From assembly GCF_001625215.2 (NCBI RefSeq), contig NC_030387.2, forward strand, positions 26,300,517 through 26,364,516: a stretch of DNA of 64,000 nucleotides. Reading direction: 5' to 3'. The position numbers were made by a program, and so were the translations under genes. The DNA comes from Daucus carota subsp. sativus. Its lineage: Eukaryota; Streptophyta; Magnoliopsida; Apiales; Apiaceae. Shown in pieces: positions 42,124-54,900 of the stretch. The notes under the pieces are model-generated. The model did not search any database and had not been told where the DNA came from. It worked only from the letters and a program-made list of their open reading frames with translations. Numbering within the stretch: the first letter of the stretch is position 1; each line of letters starts with the position of its first letter.

Positions 42124-44485
42124 ATGTTTTGGGGATTCAACTTGGGTTTTAAAATGAGTGTGTTGATGGTAAATGAGTTGGAGAGTGTTAAGAAATATCT
42201 TTATGTTTTGATGCTGAAAGCTAAGAGATTTCCAGGCATGGCATGGAGAAGTATGTGGAAAGTGGGAAAAGAAGATCCAAGAAGGGTCATTCATTCACTT
42301 AAAGTTGGTTTGTCCTTGACACTTGTGTCCTTGTTATATCTGATGGAGCCTTTGTTTAAAGGAATTGGATCTAATGCCATCTGGGCTGTTATGACTGTTG
42401 TTGTTGTTCTTGAATACACTGCTGGTATGTTCCAACCAGTACTTTGATCTCAACACACACACACACACACGACAATGTGTAACAATTTGTGCTGTGAACC
42501 CTCTAATCTATTAAATTTTGTACTTCAGGGGCTACCTTGTGCAAAGGATTGAATAGGGGATTAGGAACACTGGCAGCTGGATCACTGGCATTTTTAATGG
42601 AGTTTATTGCTACTGAATACGGGAGGGTTTTTCGAGCTATTTTTATAGGTGTTGCTGTTTTTGTGATTGGTAAGAATTATTTTGTAAATTTCAGCTATTG
42701 TTGATCATTATCATGGAAATTATATTATCCTGACCGGATCTTCCTAAAATCTACAATTAGCAAATCTTAGTTGTATTTTAGTTAATGGTCTTAATTTTCT
42801 TCTCTAAATATGCTGCAGGTGCAGCAGCTACATACCTAAGATTTTTGCCATACATAAAGAAAAATTATGACTATGGCGTAGTGATCTTTTTGTTGACATT
42901 TAATTTGATAACTGTTTCAAGCTATCGTGTGGATAATGTGCTGAAAATTGCACATGACCGTTTTTACACCATTGCGATTGGTTGTGGAATCTGCCTTCTG
43001 ATGAGCCTTCTAGTCTTTCCCAATTGGTCTGGAGAAGACCTCCATAATTCCAGTGTTTCTAAACTTGAAGGATTAGCCATGTCAATTGAAGGTATCATAT
43101 CTGCATCTATACAAAGTTATTAGCTGTGTGCTACTTTTACGTGCTTTAATTTTCTTTTTTCATCCACATGATTTGTTTCTTAGTTTAAAAGCACAAAAAC
43201 CAGAACAAATTCTTGATTATTTGTGAAGCTTTCATTGTGTACTGATTCTGAAACTTTACAGCATGTGTGTCAAAATACTTCAAAGATCATGAAATAGAGC
43301 CCGACATAAGCAAAGACAACACAGAGGAGGATCCTATATATTTGGGCTACAAGGCTGTTGTGGACTCCAAAGCTTATGATGAGACCTTGGTAAGATGATT
43401 TTTGATGTGGAACAAATTATGGTAAAACCAGTGTGTATTATCATGTTGTCTCGTTATGTATCCATATAATATTGAATGAATCAGGCACTACATGCAAGTT
43501 GGGAGCCAAGGCACTCGAGGCACTGTTACAGATACCCGTGGCAGCAATATGTAAAACTTGGAGCTGTTCTTCGGAGTTTTGGATATACTGTTGTGGCTCT
43601 GCATGGCTGTTTGGAAACAGAAATCCAGGTACACATATTGCATCATCTTTCTTTCACTTGTATTAAAATTTATCTCTCATGGAAAAAGGATTTAGGGTAT
43701 TAAAATTTTGTTAGAGTTTTGATGTGTCTGGATTTGTAATTGTCAAGGTTTAAAGAGTATCTTAGGTTCTAATTAATATACTCTCGTGACCATGTTTAGG
43801 ATGTCAATTATGATTTTGATTTTGATTATTAACTTAACCCTCTCTGGTTTTGTGAATGATTTAGACACCAAGGTCTGTGAGAGCTCTCTTTAAAGACCCT
43901 TGCACTCGACTAGCTGGAGAAGTATCGAAAGCCTTGAGGGAACTAGCAGATAGCATCAGAAACCGCCGCCAATGCTCACCAGAAGTGCTATCTGATCATT
44001 TACATGAAGCCCTTCAAGATCTCAACGCTGCACTAAAATCACAACCAAGACTCTTTATTGGTTCAAAGACGAACCAGACGAGCAATATGCTTGCCTTAGC
44101 AGCTGCAACAGCGAGACAAACCATAGACAAGCACTTATCAAGTGTGAAAACAGATTCATCAGCATTGAATGAGTGGAAATTATCTAAAAGGGTATCTGAA
44201 AAAACCAAAGAGGCCGAGAGAAAAGCGTTGAGGCCAACATTGAGCAAGATTGCAATCACTAGCCTTGAGTTTTCAGAGGCACTTCCCTTTGCTGCATTTG
44301 CTTCTTTGTTAGTAGAGACTGTGGCAAGGCTTGACATTGTTATTGAAGAAGTAGAAGAACTGGGAAGGATGGCTAGTTTCAAAGAGTTCGATCCTGATGA
44401 TGAGATAACTGTGACTTGTGAGAATCCTAAGGTGGAGGCTGCTTCAACTTACAATAATAATCTACCTTCACATGCAGCAGACTAG
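42124..44485 (+). CDS. Aluminium-activated malate transporter (ALMT) family anion channel
   Basis: Exons 42124-42424, 42529-42669, 42819-43091, 43262-43389, 43485-43628, 43865-44485; all GT-AG and in frame, 535 residues. The N-terminal half has about six hydrophobic segments (VGLSLTLVSLLYLMEPLF, AIWAVMTVVVVLEYTAG, AIFIGVAVFVIGAAATYL, GVVIFLLTFNLITVSSYRV, FYTIAIGCGICLLMSLLVF). Family motifs: KEDPRRVIHSLKVGL near residue 50, ATLCKGLNRG, and the cytosolic WEPRHSRHCYRYPWQQYVKLGAVLR. The C-terminal half is hydrophilic and helical. ALMTs are plasma-membrane or vacuolar anion channels for malate and related anions; the subfamily and membrane are not decided here. A second Met at 42154 could also start it. 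It converges with the NAC gene. Confidence 0.93.
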
Positions 44486-45146
44486 AACCCGTGCATGGAT
44501 GATGGAGATGCTTCAAAAACCTAGAATTATTAGTTTTACTTAGCTTTTCCCATATGAACCTGGATTTGAGTTGCTATTATAATACCATATATGTTGAAGA
44601 ATATCATATCACTCATGTATGTTAGAGGTCTGTGTCGTATTTACCTAAAGTATTAATAACAGTATAAAAGATCTGCATTATCAGCCTTGTTTCTTTTATA
44701 AAGATTATGGTTCATGGCTTTGAATACATGAGAAAATTGACAATAGTGCTAAACACGAAATTCAGAATTTGCAGTGCCTGATACGAATTCAGGCCTTGAT
44801 AATTTGAGGAAAGCTAAGTCTACACCAGCACTGCCATATGCTAAAAATGCAGATGGAAGGAGTCATTATTTGGGGATGAGTCTAAGGCTCCTTTAGATGC
44901 AGCACCAGAGCTTTGTTGCACATATATTAAAATTTTGAATTAGAAACATACAATTTATACTACATTGTATACAAGCTGAAGTTGTTCTTGGAAAGTTTAA
45001 TGATGACAAGAAGACTTTCATTGTAGTAGTTAGAAAGCTTGTGCAATAATGCTTAGGTAACCACATATAACAACTGCTTCATGCCTTCAAAACTAAACCC
45101 CTAGTCTGCGGACTTTCCAAACTGTTTTATTCTAAAGAACTATGTC
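44486..45146. other. Spacer between convergent ALMT and NAC genes
   Basis: Contains the 3' UTRs of both genes. ALMT polyadenylation is probably near 44640-44700 (AATAACAG, AT-rich). No other feature seen. Confidence 0.4.
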
Positions 45147-46807
45147 TTATATCACAACAACATAGTTGTCTTCGGGTGTCCACAGACCACTGAAATCTCC
45201 AAAACTCCCATCACCGCTGATCTGTCTGCAAATGGGAGCTGTGTCCAGTACTTCCATCCCTGCAGCAAAGAACATAAGGTCAGATTGATTCTCCATATTT
45301 TGTGAAGAGGAATTATATATAGTAAAATGTGATAGTAACCTTCGTGTGACATGTTCCCATCTACAAAAAAATCCATGTAGTCTCCGTGTCCTGAGTAAGG
45401 TGATGACATGCTGTTTTCTATTAGAAAATTTTTAGTAAGTTCAATTTCCCCTGTAAAAGTTGAGTACGATGAACTTGAAGATAGATCGATTTGCTCATAT
45501 GCTTGAGATGGCAACTCCGGTTTTGGAAACTCATTCTGTAGGGACTTTATATGAACTACTTCTTGGCCTGAAGAAAATTCCTGTTCATTTCATAAACATA
45601 AACAAGTTTGAGACTCAAAATTACATTTACAAAACAAGATTCGTGAAGAACTTATATTTTCTACCTTAGATGAATCAAGGATAAAATAAGGAGAGACCCA
45701 AAGACTTGAAGAATCAGCCATTTGTGGAGCAGCTAATATATCTCCTTCCACCATTGGTGTTATTGGAAGAGTAAGAGTACTTGAATAATTACACTGAGTA
45801 GCCATACCACTTTGCTGAAATCGCAAATCACCAGAGATGATCACAGTCTCATCCAAAGTTCTAGTTGACTTAACATCCCCTTTCATTGAACTACATGGAA
45901 ATTGTTTAGCTTTGGAGCATCTATCTGTGTTATTCTTCTTCATTGCCTGCTCATTCTTCTTTAGAATACGGCACAATGCAAAAGGTCCCTATAACATTTT
46001 CAAAATCAGGCTTATATTGTGATATCAGGCCTAGGAAATAACAATTTTAAAATTTATGAACTAATTCAGCTTACCTGGAAGTTCTGAGATCCTTCACCTT
46101 CAGTAATATCATCAGAGAGACGATATTCGTGCATCACCCATTCTGTTCTATCACCTGCAGGAGCTCTTCCAGTATAAAACACTAGTGTTTTCCTGTATCC
46201 AGTTACAGACGAATGGCATACTACTTTCCTATCTTTTCCTGTGGCTTTCCAGTATCCTATCTTTGTAGCTCGGTTTGTTCTTGATCCGTTTGGATATTTT
46301 CTATCGCGGGGACAAAAGAAATACCACTCCATATCACTGTCTGGGAGAAATGACTTTTCTGCAGCGCAATTGCTTGCTTATTAGAACTATATATTTTTAA
46401 ACTATTGTAATATGTCATTCCACTACTAAATTGCAAAAATTACCATAAGCACATTTATATTGTACAAATTGTCACCATTTAAGAATACGTGCAAATTATT
46501 GTCTTTGAAGAATCTCTTGTATTGTAGCGTAGTATATAACCTTCTTCACTAGGTAACAAGAGGTCGAGTGTTCTAGTTTTCATGGAGACGTGTCATTTGC
46601 CTACCAAATTACATCCTACAAGAAATAAGTATAAATTCTAGAAATGTTACCTGGTAACTCCCATGGATCAAACTTGTAAAGATTAACCTCTGGAATCACT
46701 TCAAGCTCAATTTCAAGTCCCTCTAGTTTGCGTTTCAGGTAATAGCCAACTAATTCCTCATCGGTAGGGTGAAACCTAAATCCGGGTGGGAGTGATCCCC
46801 TTCCCAT
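45147..46807 (-). CDS. NAC-domain transcription factor (NAC071/NAC096-like)
   Basis: Exons on minus: 46651-46807, 46075-46358, 45665-45988, 45340-45580, 45147-45259; GT-AG, in frame, 372 residues. The NAC domain covers about residues 6-155 with all subdomains: [19 protein letters not shown] (A), [16 protein letters not shown] (B), [20 protein letters not shown] (C), [13 protein letters not shown] (C/D), [20 protein letters not shown] then VMHEYRL (D), and [11 protein letters not shown] (E). Introns 1 and 2 fall at usual NAC positions. The C-terminal region is Ser/acid-rich, ending [20 protein letters not shown], a likely activation region. It acts in the nucleus as a dimeric DNA-binding factor. 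The closest group by eye is NAC071/NAC096/NAC011, linked in Arabidopsis to wound tissue reunion and dehydration; this subgroup call is tentative. Confidence 0.93.
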
Positions 46808-48815
46808 CTTCCTTTTCGACTAAAACTACTATATATCTAGTAAAGAAGAAAGGGCAGAAGAAAGGAATGTATAAACAAGTTTCCGAATGTACCACTGACC
46901 TTTCCTAAGTGCCGAGACTATACCTGCTGAAAATTTGAAAGATCCAAAAATAGAAACTTTTGCCAACACAAAACTTCTTTTCAAGAATTGCAAAGGATTT
47001 CAATACATTGCAACCTTTGTTCGACAGAATCATTGTACTGAAAAAATCCAGTGGTATTATAAATTTAACAATCCCCCACTCCTCCCCTTTAAATTATCTT
47101 CCAAATATCTAGCTTCCCCGGAAAAAAAAAATATACAAACGATGATATCTGAAGAACAGGGAGATTTTCAGAAATTGGTTTGGAGTTACTAGTACAAAAC
47201 AATGATAGTTTAAAATAGGGAGATATTGCAGTCTAGAAAAGCGTACTGTATCAGTGTAGAAATTGATGTGGCCAAAGAACTATGACAGACTGAATTATGT
47301 ATCTAGTGATTGTTCTGAGTGAAAGTGTGTAGAGTAGAAACAGGGGAGCTCAAGATGGTTTTTATAGAGAGGCAGGGAGCTAGAATGCTATGATTCTGCG
47401 TCGAGGTGGGCCTTGCACTTACGGTGATTAAGTGTCTACTTGCTTGGAAAGAATTATATATCGTCAATAATTAACGGTGATCATATTTACTTGCTTAGTA
47501 AGAATCAGGTTTTTCCAATAGTTAAGTATCTCTTTACTATGTATTATTACTGATTTTAACTCGAAAATAACTTTTAAATAATGGTATCTATAATAATAAA
47601 TCTCTATCCACCAAGAGTACCTATTTACAAAAATTTTATAATTGCAAAAATCATCATAAAAATGCAAAGAGATTGGTGATGTATTATGCATTCATGTGTG
47701 AGAGTACAATAGAGCAATAGTACAACCTTTCTGGCCTCGAATAAAAACAAGGGGTTAAAAAAACAAGGGTCCGGTTTCTGACATAGGTTTCTGACATAGG
47801 TACGTTGATAGCATACATCCAACGGGAAAAAAGCGCCGTACATCTAAGATTTTTATGCATACACAGATGGTGTTATAGTATAATTCAGTTGAAAATTGTC
47901 TTATTCTAGAATTTTCCACGTCTAGAGCTTTTACCTCTTAGAACATATGCTAGTATCATTCGTACATTATGAACCATCAACGGCTGCTTTTGAGGACCAG
48001 CTGCCTAAAAACAATTAGCTCAATAATAATCTCAAACACCGAAAGGTGAATTTGTTTGTTTGAATATGACATAAAATTCTACAAACAAGGTCCACAAGTA
48101 AAAAAAGAAAAAAGTCCTAAAATTCAGTTCACACCTAGAAACAGTTATCTGGTGCAATATTATATGAATTTTGGCAGTTAAAGTGAAGGCAGTGTTTAGA
48201 GAATGTGGGGAGTTGAAGATTGCTACACATCATCTTTGAGTCAGACTTGCAGACCCACACCACTTTCACTTTTTTCTTTATATCAGTGTTGATGTCACCT
48301 GGGATGCCCAGGAGCTTTCCTCAAAGTGCTTGTCGAGTTTTATTCACACTTTCTGGTTCCTGCTTATTTGTTTAAGTAGCCCATTTGTTATATTTCTTTT
48401 GGTGAGTGATTCAGCATGGCAAAAAGTGAAAGCTGGAGCTCTGCAATTACATGTGTCACCATGTCATCAGTGAAAGTGGATGTTTTGAGGCGTGCAAAGG
48501 AATTTTGCCAAGAAGGGGTCGTTGAATGAACAACACTTGAACCAACATTCTGATATTTTGATGGATTGGTTAGAAATCTGAAGCAGTGATTTTTGCACTC
48601 GCAGGTTTTTGGATGAGAACCGGTAGTGCTGAACCTGGGTGTCCGGGTCAACAGAAGATAAAAACCCTATCGCTTGAACTATCCGATCGTGCTTATCAAC
48701 GTGAATTTTTTTATCAAACAAAAAATGACGTTTAAGATCAGCTCAATAATAAACGAGCACAATACAAGTTTGTTTATGACCAATTTGCCTTCATTTATCC
48801 ACATAAACAATTCAT
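46808..48815. other. NAC upstream region and intergenic DNA
   Basis: Directly upstream of the NAC gene the probable 5' UTR and promoter extend to about 47350, where TTTATAG motifs occur on the minus strand (about 47355-47370). The remaining 1.4 kb is AT-rich with only short frames. A 20-bp sequence GGCAGTTAAAGTGAAGGCAG at 48173-48192 recurs exactly at 49512-49531. Confidence 0.4.
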
Positions 48816-49166
48816 ATTTTTAGGACCCTAACGCTAACCACTGCACCAAAAGCAACTACTTGTTGGAGATGACGCAATTATAGCTTTTATAATGTACAAC
48901 TATAGCCTTTGTAGTGTAGTAGCCAGCACCACAGTTTGAGTTAGGGAGATGTTGGGCACCACAACGATCCCCCCAGCATCTGCAGGCGCCAGCACTAACA
49001 CGGCATGATCGAACCCTTGACCTGCTCCGATACCAATTTTTAGGACCTTAACGCTCACCACTACACCAAAAGCAGCTACTTGTCGGAGATGGCGCAACTA
49101 TAGCCTTTATAGTGTAGTAGTCAACACCACGGTTCGAGTTAGGGAGATGCTGGACACCCGTCACAC
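48816..49166 (-). mobile_element. TRIM-like mini-retrotransposon
   Basis: Two direct repeats of about 140 bp (48816-48962 and 49036-49166) share TTTTTAGGACC.TAACGCT, ACCAAAAGCA.CTACTTGT and GAGTTAGGGAGATG. They flank about 75 bp. Next to the right repeat, the complement of 49024-49036 reads TTGGTATCGGAGC, one base from an initiator-Met PBS. Next to the left repeat, the complement of 48966-48976 is the purine tract CTGGGGGGATC. That is the full cis set of a tiny LTR element with no coding capacity, oriented minus. A TSD is not clear. Confidence 0.65.
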
Positions 49167-50339
49167 CCCAACACATATATGTTTATTTTCTCTATTGTTA
49201 GCAAAAAAACTAAGCATACTTGAACGAGCGAAACTTCACCGGACTTTTCACAACTCTAAAAAAATAGCATTACAAATACACAAATTTTATAAGATATCGT
49301 AATTCATCTTTATGACGATAATGGGAAATTATAATATACAAGATGATTAAATATTTTCAAGTATGTGCAATAATATTAGTATCACGTAATCGGAAAAGTC
49401 CCTGAAAAGTTCCCGCGTATGCATCACTATTGTATTCAACGGTAATAATACAGTGAGATGGTAGACTTGCTGGAGGTGTGATTCTCCCTAAATTGCTTTG
49501 AACTTGCAAAAGGCAGTTAAAGTGAAGGCAGAGTAGCCATTCACAAGCTTTTTATTTTAGAAATACAGAAAGGTGTTTGCTTTCAGGACAATGATTTGGA
49601 CTTCCATCTACTTCTCTTAATCTTAATGCATGTCTACCACTCCTGTCAAAACCAAACTCATATCCACCACGATGATGTATTGAATAATTTGCATGGTCTT
49701 CTTTATTATCTTTTTCTATAATTATATATAATTTTGTATAATTTAACAAAATTTGATAAATAACAAATTATTATTTTTAAGTTAATTAAAATAAAAGAGG
49801 GTAACTAACATATCGTTTGTAATTTTATAACTAAATAATTTTATATATAAATTAATGATCTAATATAAACCAAATAACAAATTCATTGATTACATGAATA
49901 TAATCGGTAAACATTCACCTTCATTCTCGGCTACTTCTCTTCTCCTTTCCTCAAATTTCAAGTTCTTTACTCTTCTTCTATTCTCGATCTATATATTTCA
50001 AACAATTTAATGGATTTCTTTTTTATAATTTCTCAATTCTTTTTATTCTAATCAATGTGATTTAAGTGATCATACAATATAATTCACTTTATCAAATTAT
50101 AAAATACTGATCAAATTTTTTCATGTTCAGTTTAACAATTCTAGCATTAAACCAATGTGAAGTACCAATGAGTATAAAATTCAATTTTTTTTACTTATAA
50201 TTCAATTATTAACATCATATAAATAGTAATTTAGTATTTTTTTAGAGGAGAAATTTTGTAAGAATGTCTTGAAGTTTGATTAAATACTATTAACCGACAA
50301 AAAATATTGTTAACTGACTGTTTTTTTTTTTTAAATGAT
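49167..50339. other. Intergenic AT-rich DNA
   Basis: No gene or repeat structure of note. Short frames (49552-49749 minus) lack family resemblance. Confidence 0.4.
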
Positions 50340-50344
50340 ATTCG

Positions 50345-51299
50345 TGTTATACAATCTGTGCAAAACCAACAATACAGTACGTGCGTTTGTGTGTGTGCGC
50401 GAGAAACAGTGTACGTAAGGAGGCAGTATAGAACGAAGGATATAAGAACAGAGATCCGAGTCCAGTGCGTAACTGTCTCCTTAAAGCGTATTTCGCCCTC
50501 ACCGTGTGTGATGAACGATCGCCTCCCAGGATAAAACGGATTGACGATGCGAGAAGCACCTTCGACGAACTTGAACAAGGACTGAAACTATCACCGACGC
50601 GGCTAGGGTTTTGGGTGCGAGAGAGGCTGTGTATTTTTCGTGTGTATAAACCCTAATCTATAATGAGTATATATAGACAATGCAAGACTTGTGTGCTACG
50701 CTTCGTAATTAATTAAAACGCGTTTAATTAATTTACGCGGTTATAAATTAAATCCGAAATCAAATCGGAATTAATTTAAACCAAGCAATTAATCCGAAAT
50801 CAAATCGGAATTAATTTCTGCAATTTAATTGGGCCCAAGCCCAGTGGAAAAATAAATTCAGCAAAACTAGTCCGTAATTTTTCGGGCCCAGATTTTGCTG
50901 CATTCGTGTCCGCAGGTCGCACACGCGGAAAAGCCCGAGGCTTGCGAAGCCACGAAATTTCCCTCGAAATCCCACGATTTGCACCCCCCCCTGCGCGCAC
51001 GTAGGTGGTGGAGCATAACACTAGTAACACATTTGGACTCTACCAAAGTGTTTTACTATATAAAGCCTTTAAAGGCTCTTTATTGAATCTATGTGGGATT
51101 CAAGCTTTCTATTCCATTTTTTCCACTACCAAGGAAACAACTTTGGATCATCATAACTCATCCATTCCTTAGTCGTTTTGAGTGAATAAACATGCATTGG
51201 AAAGCTCTCTCGGAGGAGAACATAATCCAAGCATAACCCGCCACGAGCACGTAGCCGAGCCTCACTCAAATTGGTGCTCAAAATGACAAATTTCCAACA
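50345..51299 (-). repeat. 3' LTR of the young Copia
   Basis: 955 bp, differing from the other LTR by about one substitution and one indel. U3 carries the USE-like site 51089-51099 and TATA-like site 51056-51064 (minus). The sense core promoter TATATATAC is the complement of about 50670-50680. Confidence 0.97.
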
Positions 51300-51917
51300 A
51301 TCCCCCACATGGGTGAGATTGATGATTTTCAGTAGCACACACCAGACAGACAGACACGGGGTTTGACTTTTGGTGATAGTTTCTGCGATCAGATATAGCA
51401 TACGATAGGTAGAGAATGCTCCTTGAACCTTCGCTCGATTAAGCACATCGACTTTACTGGTAGACAGTGGACGTGCTTGTCCTTGAACTGTTCGACCGTT
51501 TATGTAAACGATGATATACTTATCACTATATCCTTTCTGACTTGTTCAGTTCTCATGATTATGTCCATTTTGGCCATGGAACATCGTCCTGGTTCTGCGG
51601 GAGTTTCTAAAGAATTGTGCCTCGCAATTCTCCTTTGAAGCGGCCCCACTTCTCTCCTACATAGGTGATCTTTATCTTATAGAGTAACCCGCGTTTACTC
51701 AACTGAATTCCATGCGTGTACCACTCCATGTATTCACCAAAGATCATTAAAAGCTCAAGGCTTAACCTCGTACCTTACGGGTCTCACTGTTTCTTCATCA
51801 TAGGAACAGGCCAGGGGTTACCCCCACAGTGATTAGGTCATCATGATTTAGTTGTCCCATTGAACCAAGTTCTTGGGATCTCCAGTCAGCAATGGTTGGG
51901 TGTCCACCATGATGCCG
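51300..51917 (-). other. 3' untranslated interior of the young Copia
   Basis: 618 bp between the gag-pol stop and the purine tract. No frame on minus exceeds about 100 codons, and I see no extra gene. Confidence 0.6.
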
Positions 51918-54900
51918 TTAAGCTATAGGCTTAAGGCCCATTCCTCTCGATGATTTCTCAACCACTTCTCTTGGTAACCCTTTGGTTAGCGGATCCGCAA
52001 TATTATCCTTTGACGGTATATAGTCAATAGTGATAATTCCGGTTGAGATTAATTGTCTAATGGAACTATGTCGTCGTCGTATATGACGGGACTTTCCATT
52101 ATACATTGTGCTCTGTGCTCTGCCAATAGCGGATTGACTATCACAGTGTATCCCTATTGCAGTCACAGGCCTCGGCCATCTTGGAATATCCTCCAGAAAT
52201 TGGCGTAGATATTCAGCCTCTTCAGCGCATTTATCTAAAGCCACAAACTCAGCTTCCATTGTGGAGTGAGTTATAACCGTTTGCTTGGAGGATTTCCATG
52301 ATACTGCTGCTCCAGCTAGTGTAAACACGTAGCCACTCGTAGACTTTAGTGCCTTCTTGCTAGATATCCAGTTTGCGTCAGTATATCCTTCTAATACTGC
52401 TGGGTATCTGCCATAATGCAATCCATAGTCTCGAGTTCCCCTTAGGTACCTTAGTACCCTTATGATCGCTTTCCAGTGATCATCTCCAGGATTACTCGTG
52501 AACCTACTCAACTTGCTAATTGAGTACGCAATGTCTGGTCTTGTACAACTCATTAAGTACATCAGACTTCCAATTATCCTAGAGTACTCCAACTGAGATA
52601 CCCCCTCACCTTTATTCTTGGATAGATGTAAAGTCATATCCACAGGTGTCCTAGCTTTCTCAGTATCATCCTTAAGAAACCTCTCAAGGATCTTGTCAAC
52701 GTAATGAGGTTGACTTAGTGCGAGACCCTCTGATGTTCTAGAAATTTGGATTCCTAGAATTACATTTGCGAGTCCCATGTCTTTCATGTCAAATCTTGAT
52801 TTTAACATGTCCTTTGTGGATTTGATCACTTTTTCATTGCTTCCGGCAATAAGTAGATCATCCACATACAATGTCATCATGACATAACCGCTCTCGTCAT
52901 CCTTGTAATAGGCACAGCTATCACATTCGTTGATCTTGAAGTTGTGTGCTAACACGACTTCATCAAATTTCTCATGCCATTTCATAGGCGCTTGCTTCAA
53001 GCCATATAGTGATTTCACTAATTTACAGACTTTCCTTTCTTGCCCAGGGACAGCAAACCCTTCAGGTTGTTCCATATAGATTTCCTCATCTATATCCCCA
53101 TTTAGAAAAGCTGTTTTCACATCCATCTGATGCACTGTTAAGTTCCGCATCGCAGTGATTGCAAACATCATCCTTATAGACGTGATTCTCGTCACAGGAG
53201 AATACGTATCAAAATAATCAAGGCCTTTCTGTTGCTTGTATCCTTTGATTACAAGTCTGGCCTTATACTTATCAATGGTTCCGTCAGGTTTCAATTTCTT
53301 TTTGAAAACCCATTTGTTGCCTAGTGCTTTACAACCAGGTGGCAGGTCCACTAATTCCCAAGTGTGATTCTGTAATATAGAATCAATTTCGCTTTTGATG
53401 GCCTCTTTCCACATAGGTCCATCAGGTGAGGTGATTGCTTCCTTATAGGTTTTCGGATCACCTTCTTCGAGCAAATAGGTCATGAAGTCTGACCCAAAGG
53501 ATTTCTCCGTTCGTTGTCTTTTGCTCCTCCTCACAACCCCCACATTTTCATCATCACTTTCATCATTCTCATTTTCATCATCTACAGATTCATGAGTTCG
53601 TTTAGATGTCGTAGGGTGCTCGTTTCTTGGATTACAAGGAAATGTAGTCTCAAAGAATGAGGCATTTCTTGATTCCATGATCGTATTCTTTTGAATCTCA
53701 GGAATCTTAGAATCATACACAAGAAACCGATATGCTATACTACGTGGAGGATATCCGATGAAGATACAATCCACGGTTTTCGGACCAATCTTCACCTTCT
53801 TAGGTGTAGGGATCAGTACCTTAGCAAGGCACCCCCACACTTTCAGGTGTTTGTAGCTCGGTTTCTTTTTCTCCCACATTTCATAAGGACTCACATCCTT
53901 ATTCTTGCGCATCGTAATATTTAAAATATTATTTGCGCTTAAGATGGCTTCCCCCCACATCGATTGCGGAAGTCCAGAGCTTAGCAACATCGCATTCATC
54001 ATCTCTTTGAGAGTGCGATTCTTCCTTTCAGCCACTCCATTTGACTGAGGGGAGTATGGTGCAGTGACCTCATGGATTATACCATGTTGTGAACAGAATT
54101 CCCCAAAAGGTTCAACATATTCACCTCCACGATCGCTACGAATCCTTTTGATTTTCTCAGTTTGTTGTCTCTCGACTTCTTCCTTATAGATTCTAAATTT
54201 ATCTATAGCTTCATCTTTGCTTTTCAGCAAATACACATAGCAGTATTTTGTACAATCATCTATGAATGTAATAAAATACTTATTTCCTCCTCTTGTTGGA
54301 GCGAATTTTAAATCACATATATCGCTATGTATTAGGTCCAGCACCTTGGTGTTTCTTTCCACACGTTTAAAAGATGATCTCGTTAATTTTGCCTCAACAC
54401 AAGTTTCACACTTATGTTTTGAATCGATAGTTAATTTTGGTATGTATTCTTTTGCACTTAATCTTCGTAAAGTGTCATAATTCACATGTCCTAATCTAGC
54501 ATGCCATAAATTAGGAGACTCAAGCAAGTAAGCAGAAGAATTCTTCATTTCATTATTTTCCTTAATGGACATTACATTGAGCTTAAACAGCCCATCACTA
54601 GCATAGCCCTTGCCTACATACATACCACTCTTAGACAAAACAACTTTATCTGACTCTATTACAATGCGAAAGCCATGTTTACTCAACAAAGAACCGGACA
54701 CAAGGTTCTTGCGAATATCAGGCACATAAAGTACATTCTTCAAAGTCAGATTCTTCCCAGAGGTCATCTTCAGAATCACCGTGCCTTCCCCTTCAATGGT
54801 AGAAGTCGCAGAGTTTCCCATGTAGAGCTTCTCACCAGCATCAGAAGCTACAAGGCTAGAGAAAGTCGCCTTGTCGGAGCAAATATGCCTAGATGCTCCT

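Noticed and set aside
48388-48721. Overlapping minus-strand frames of 84-87 codons
   Set aside because: No recognisable family, no splice context and ordinary intergenic composition.
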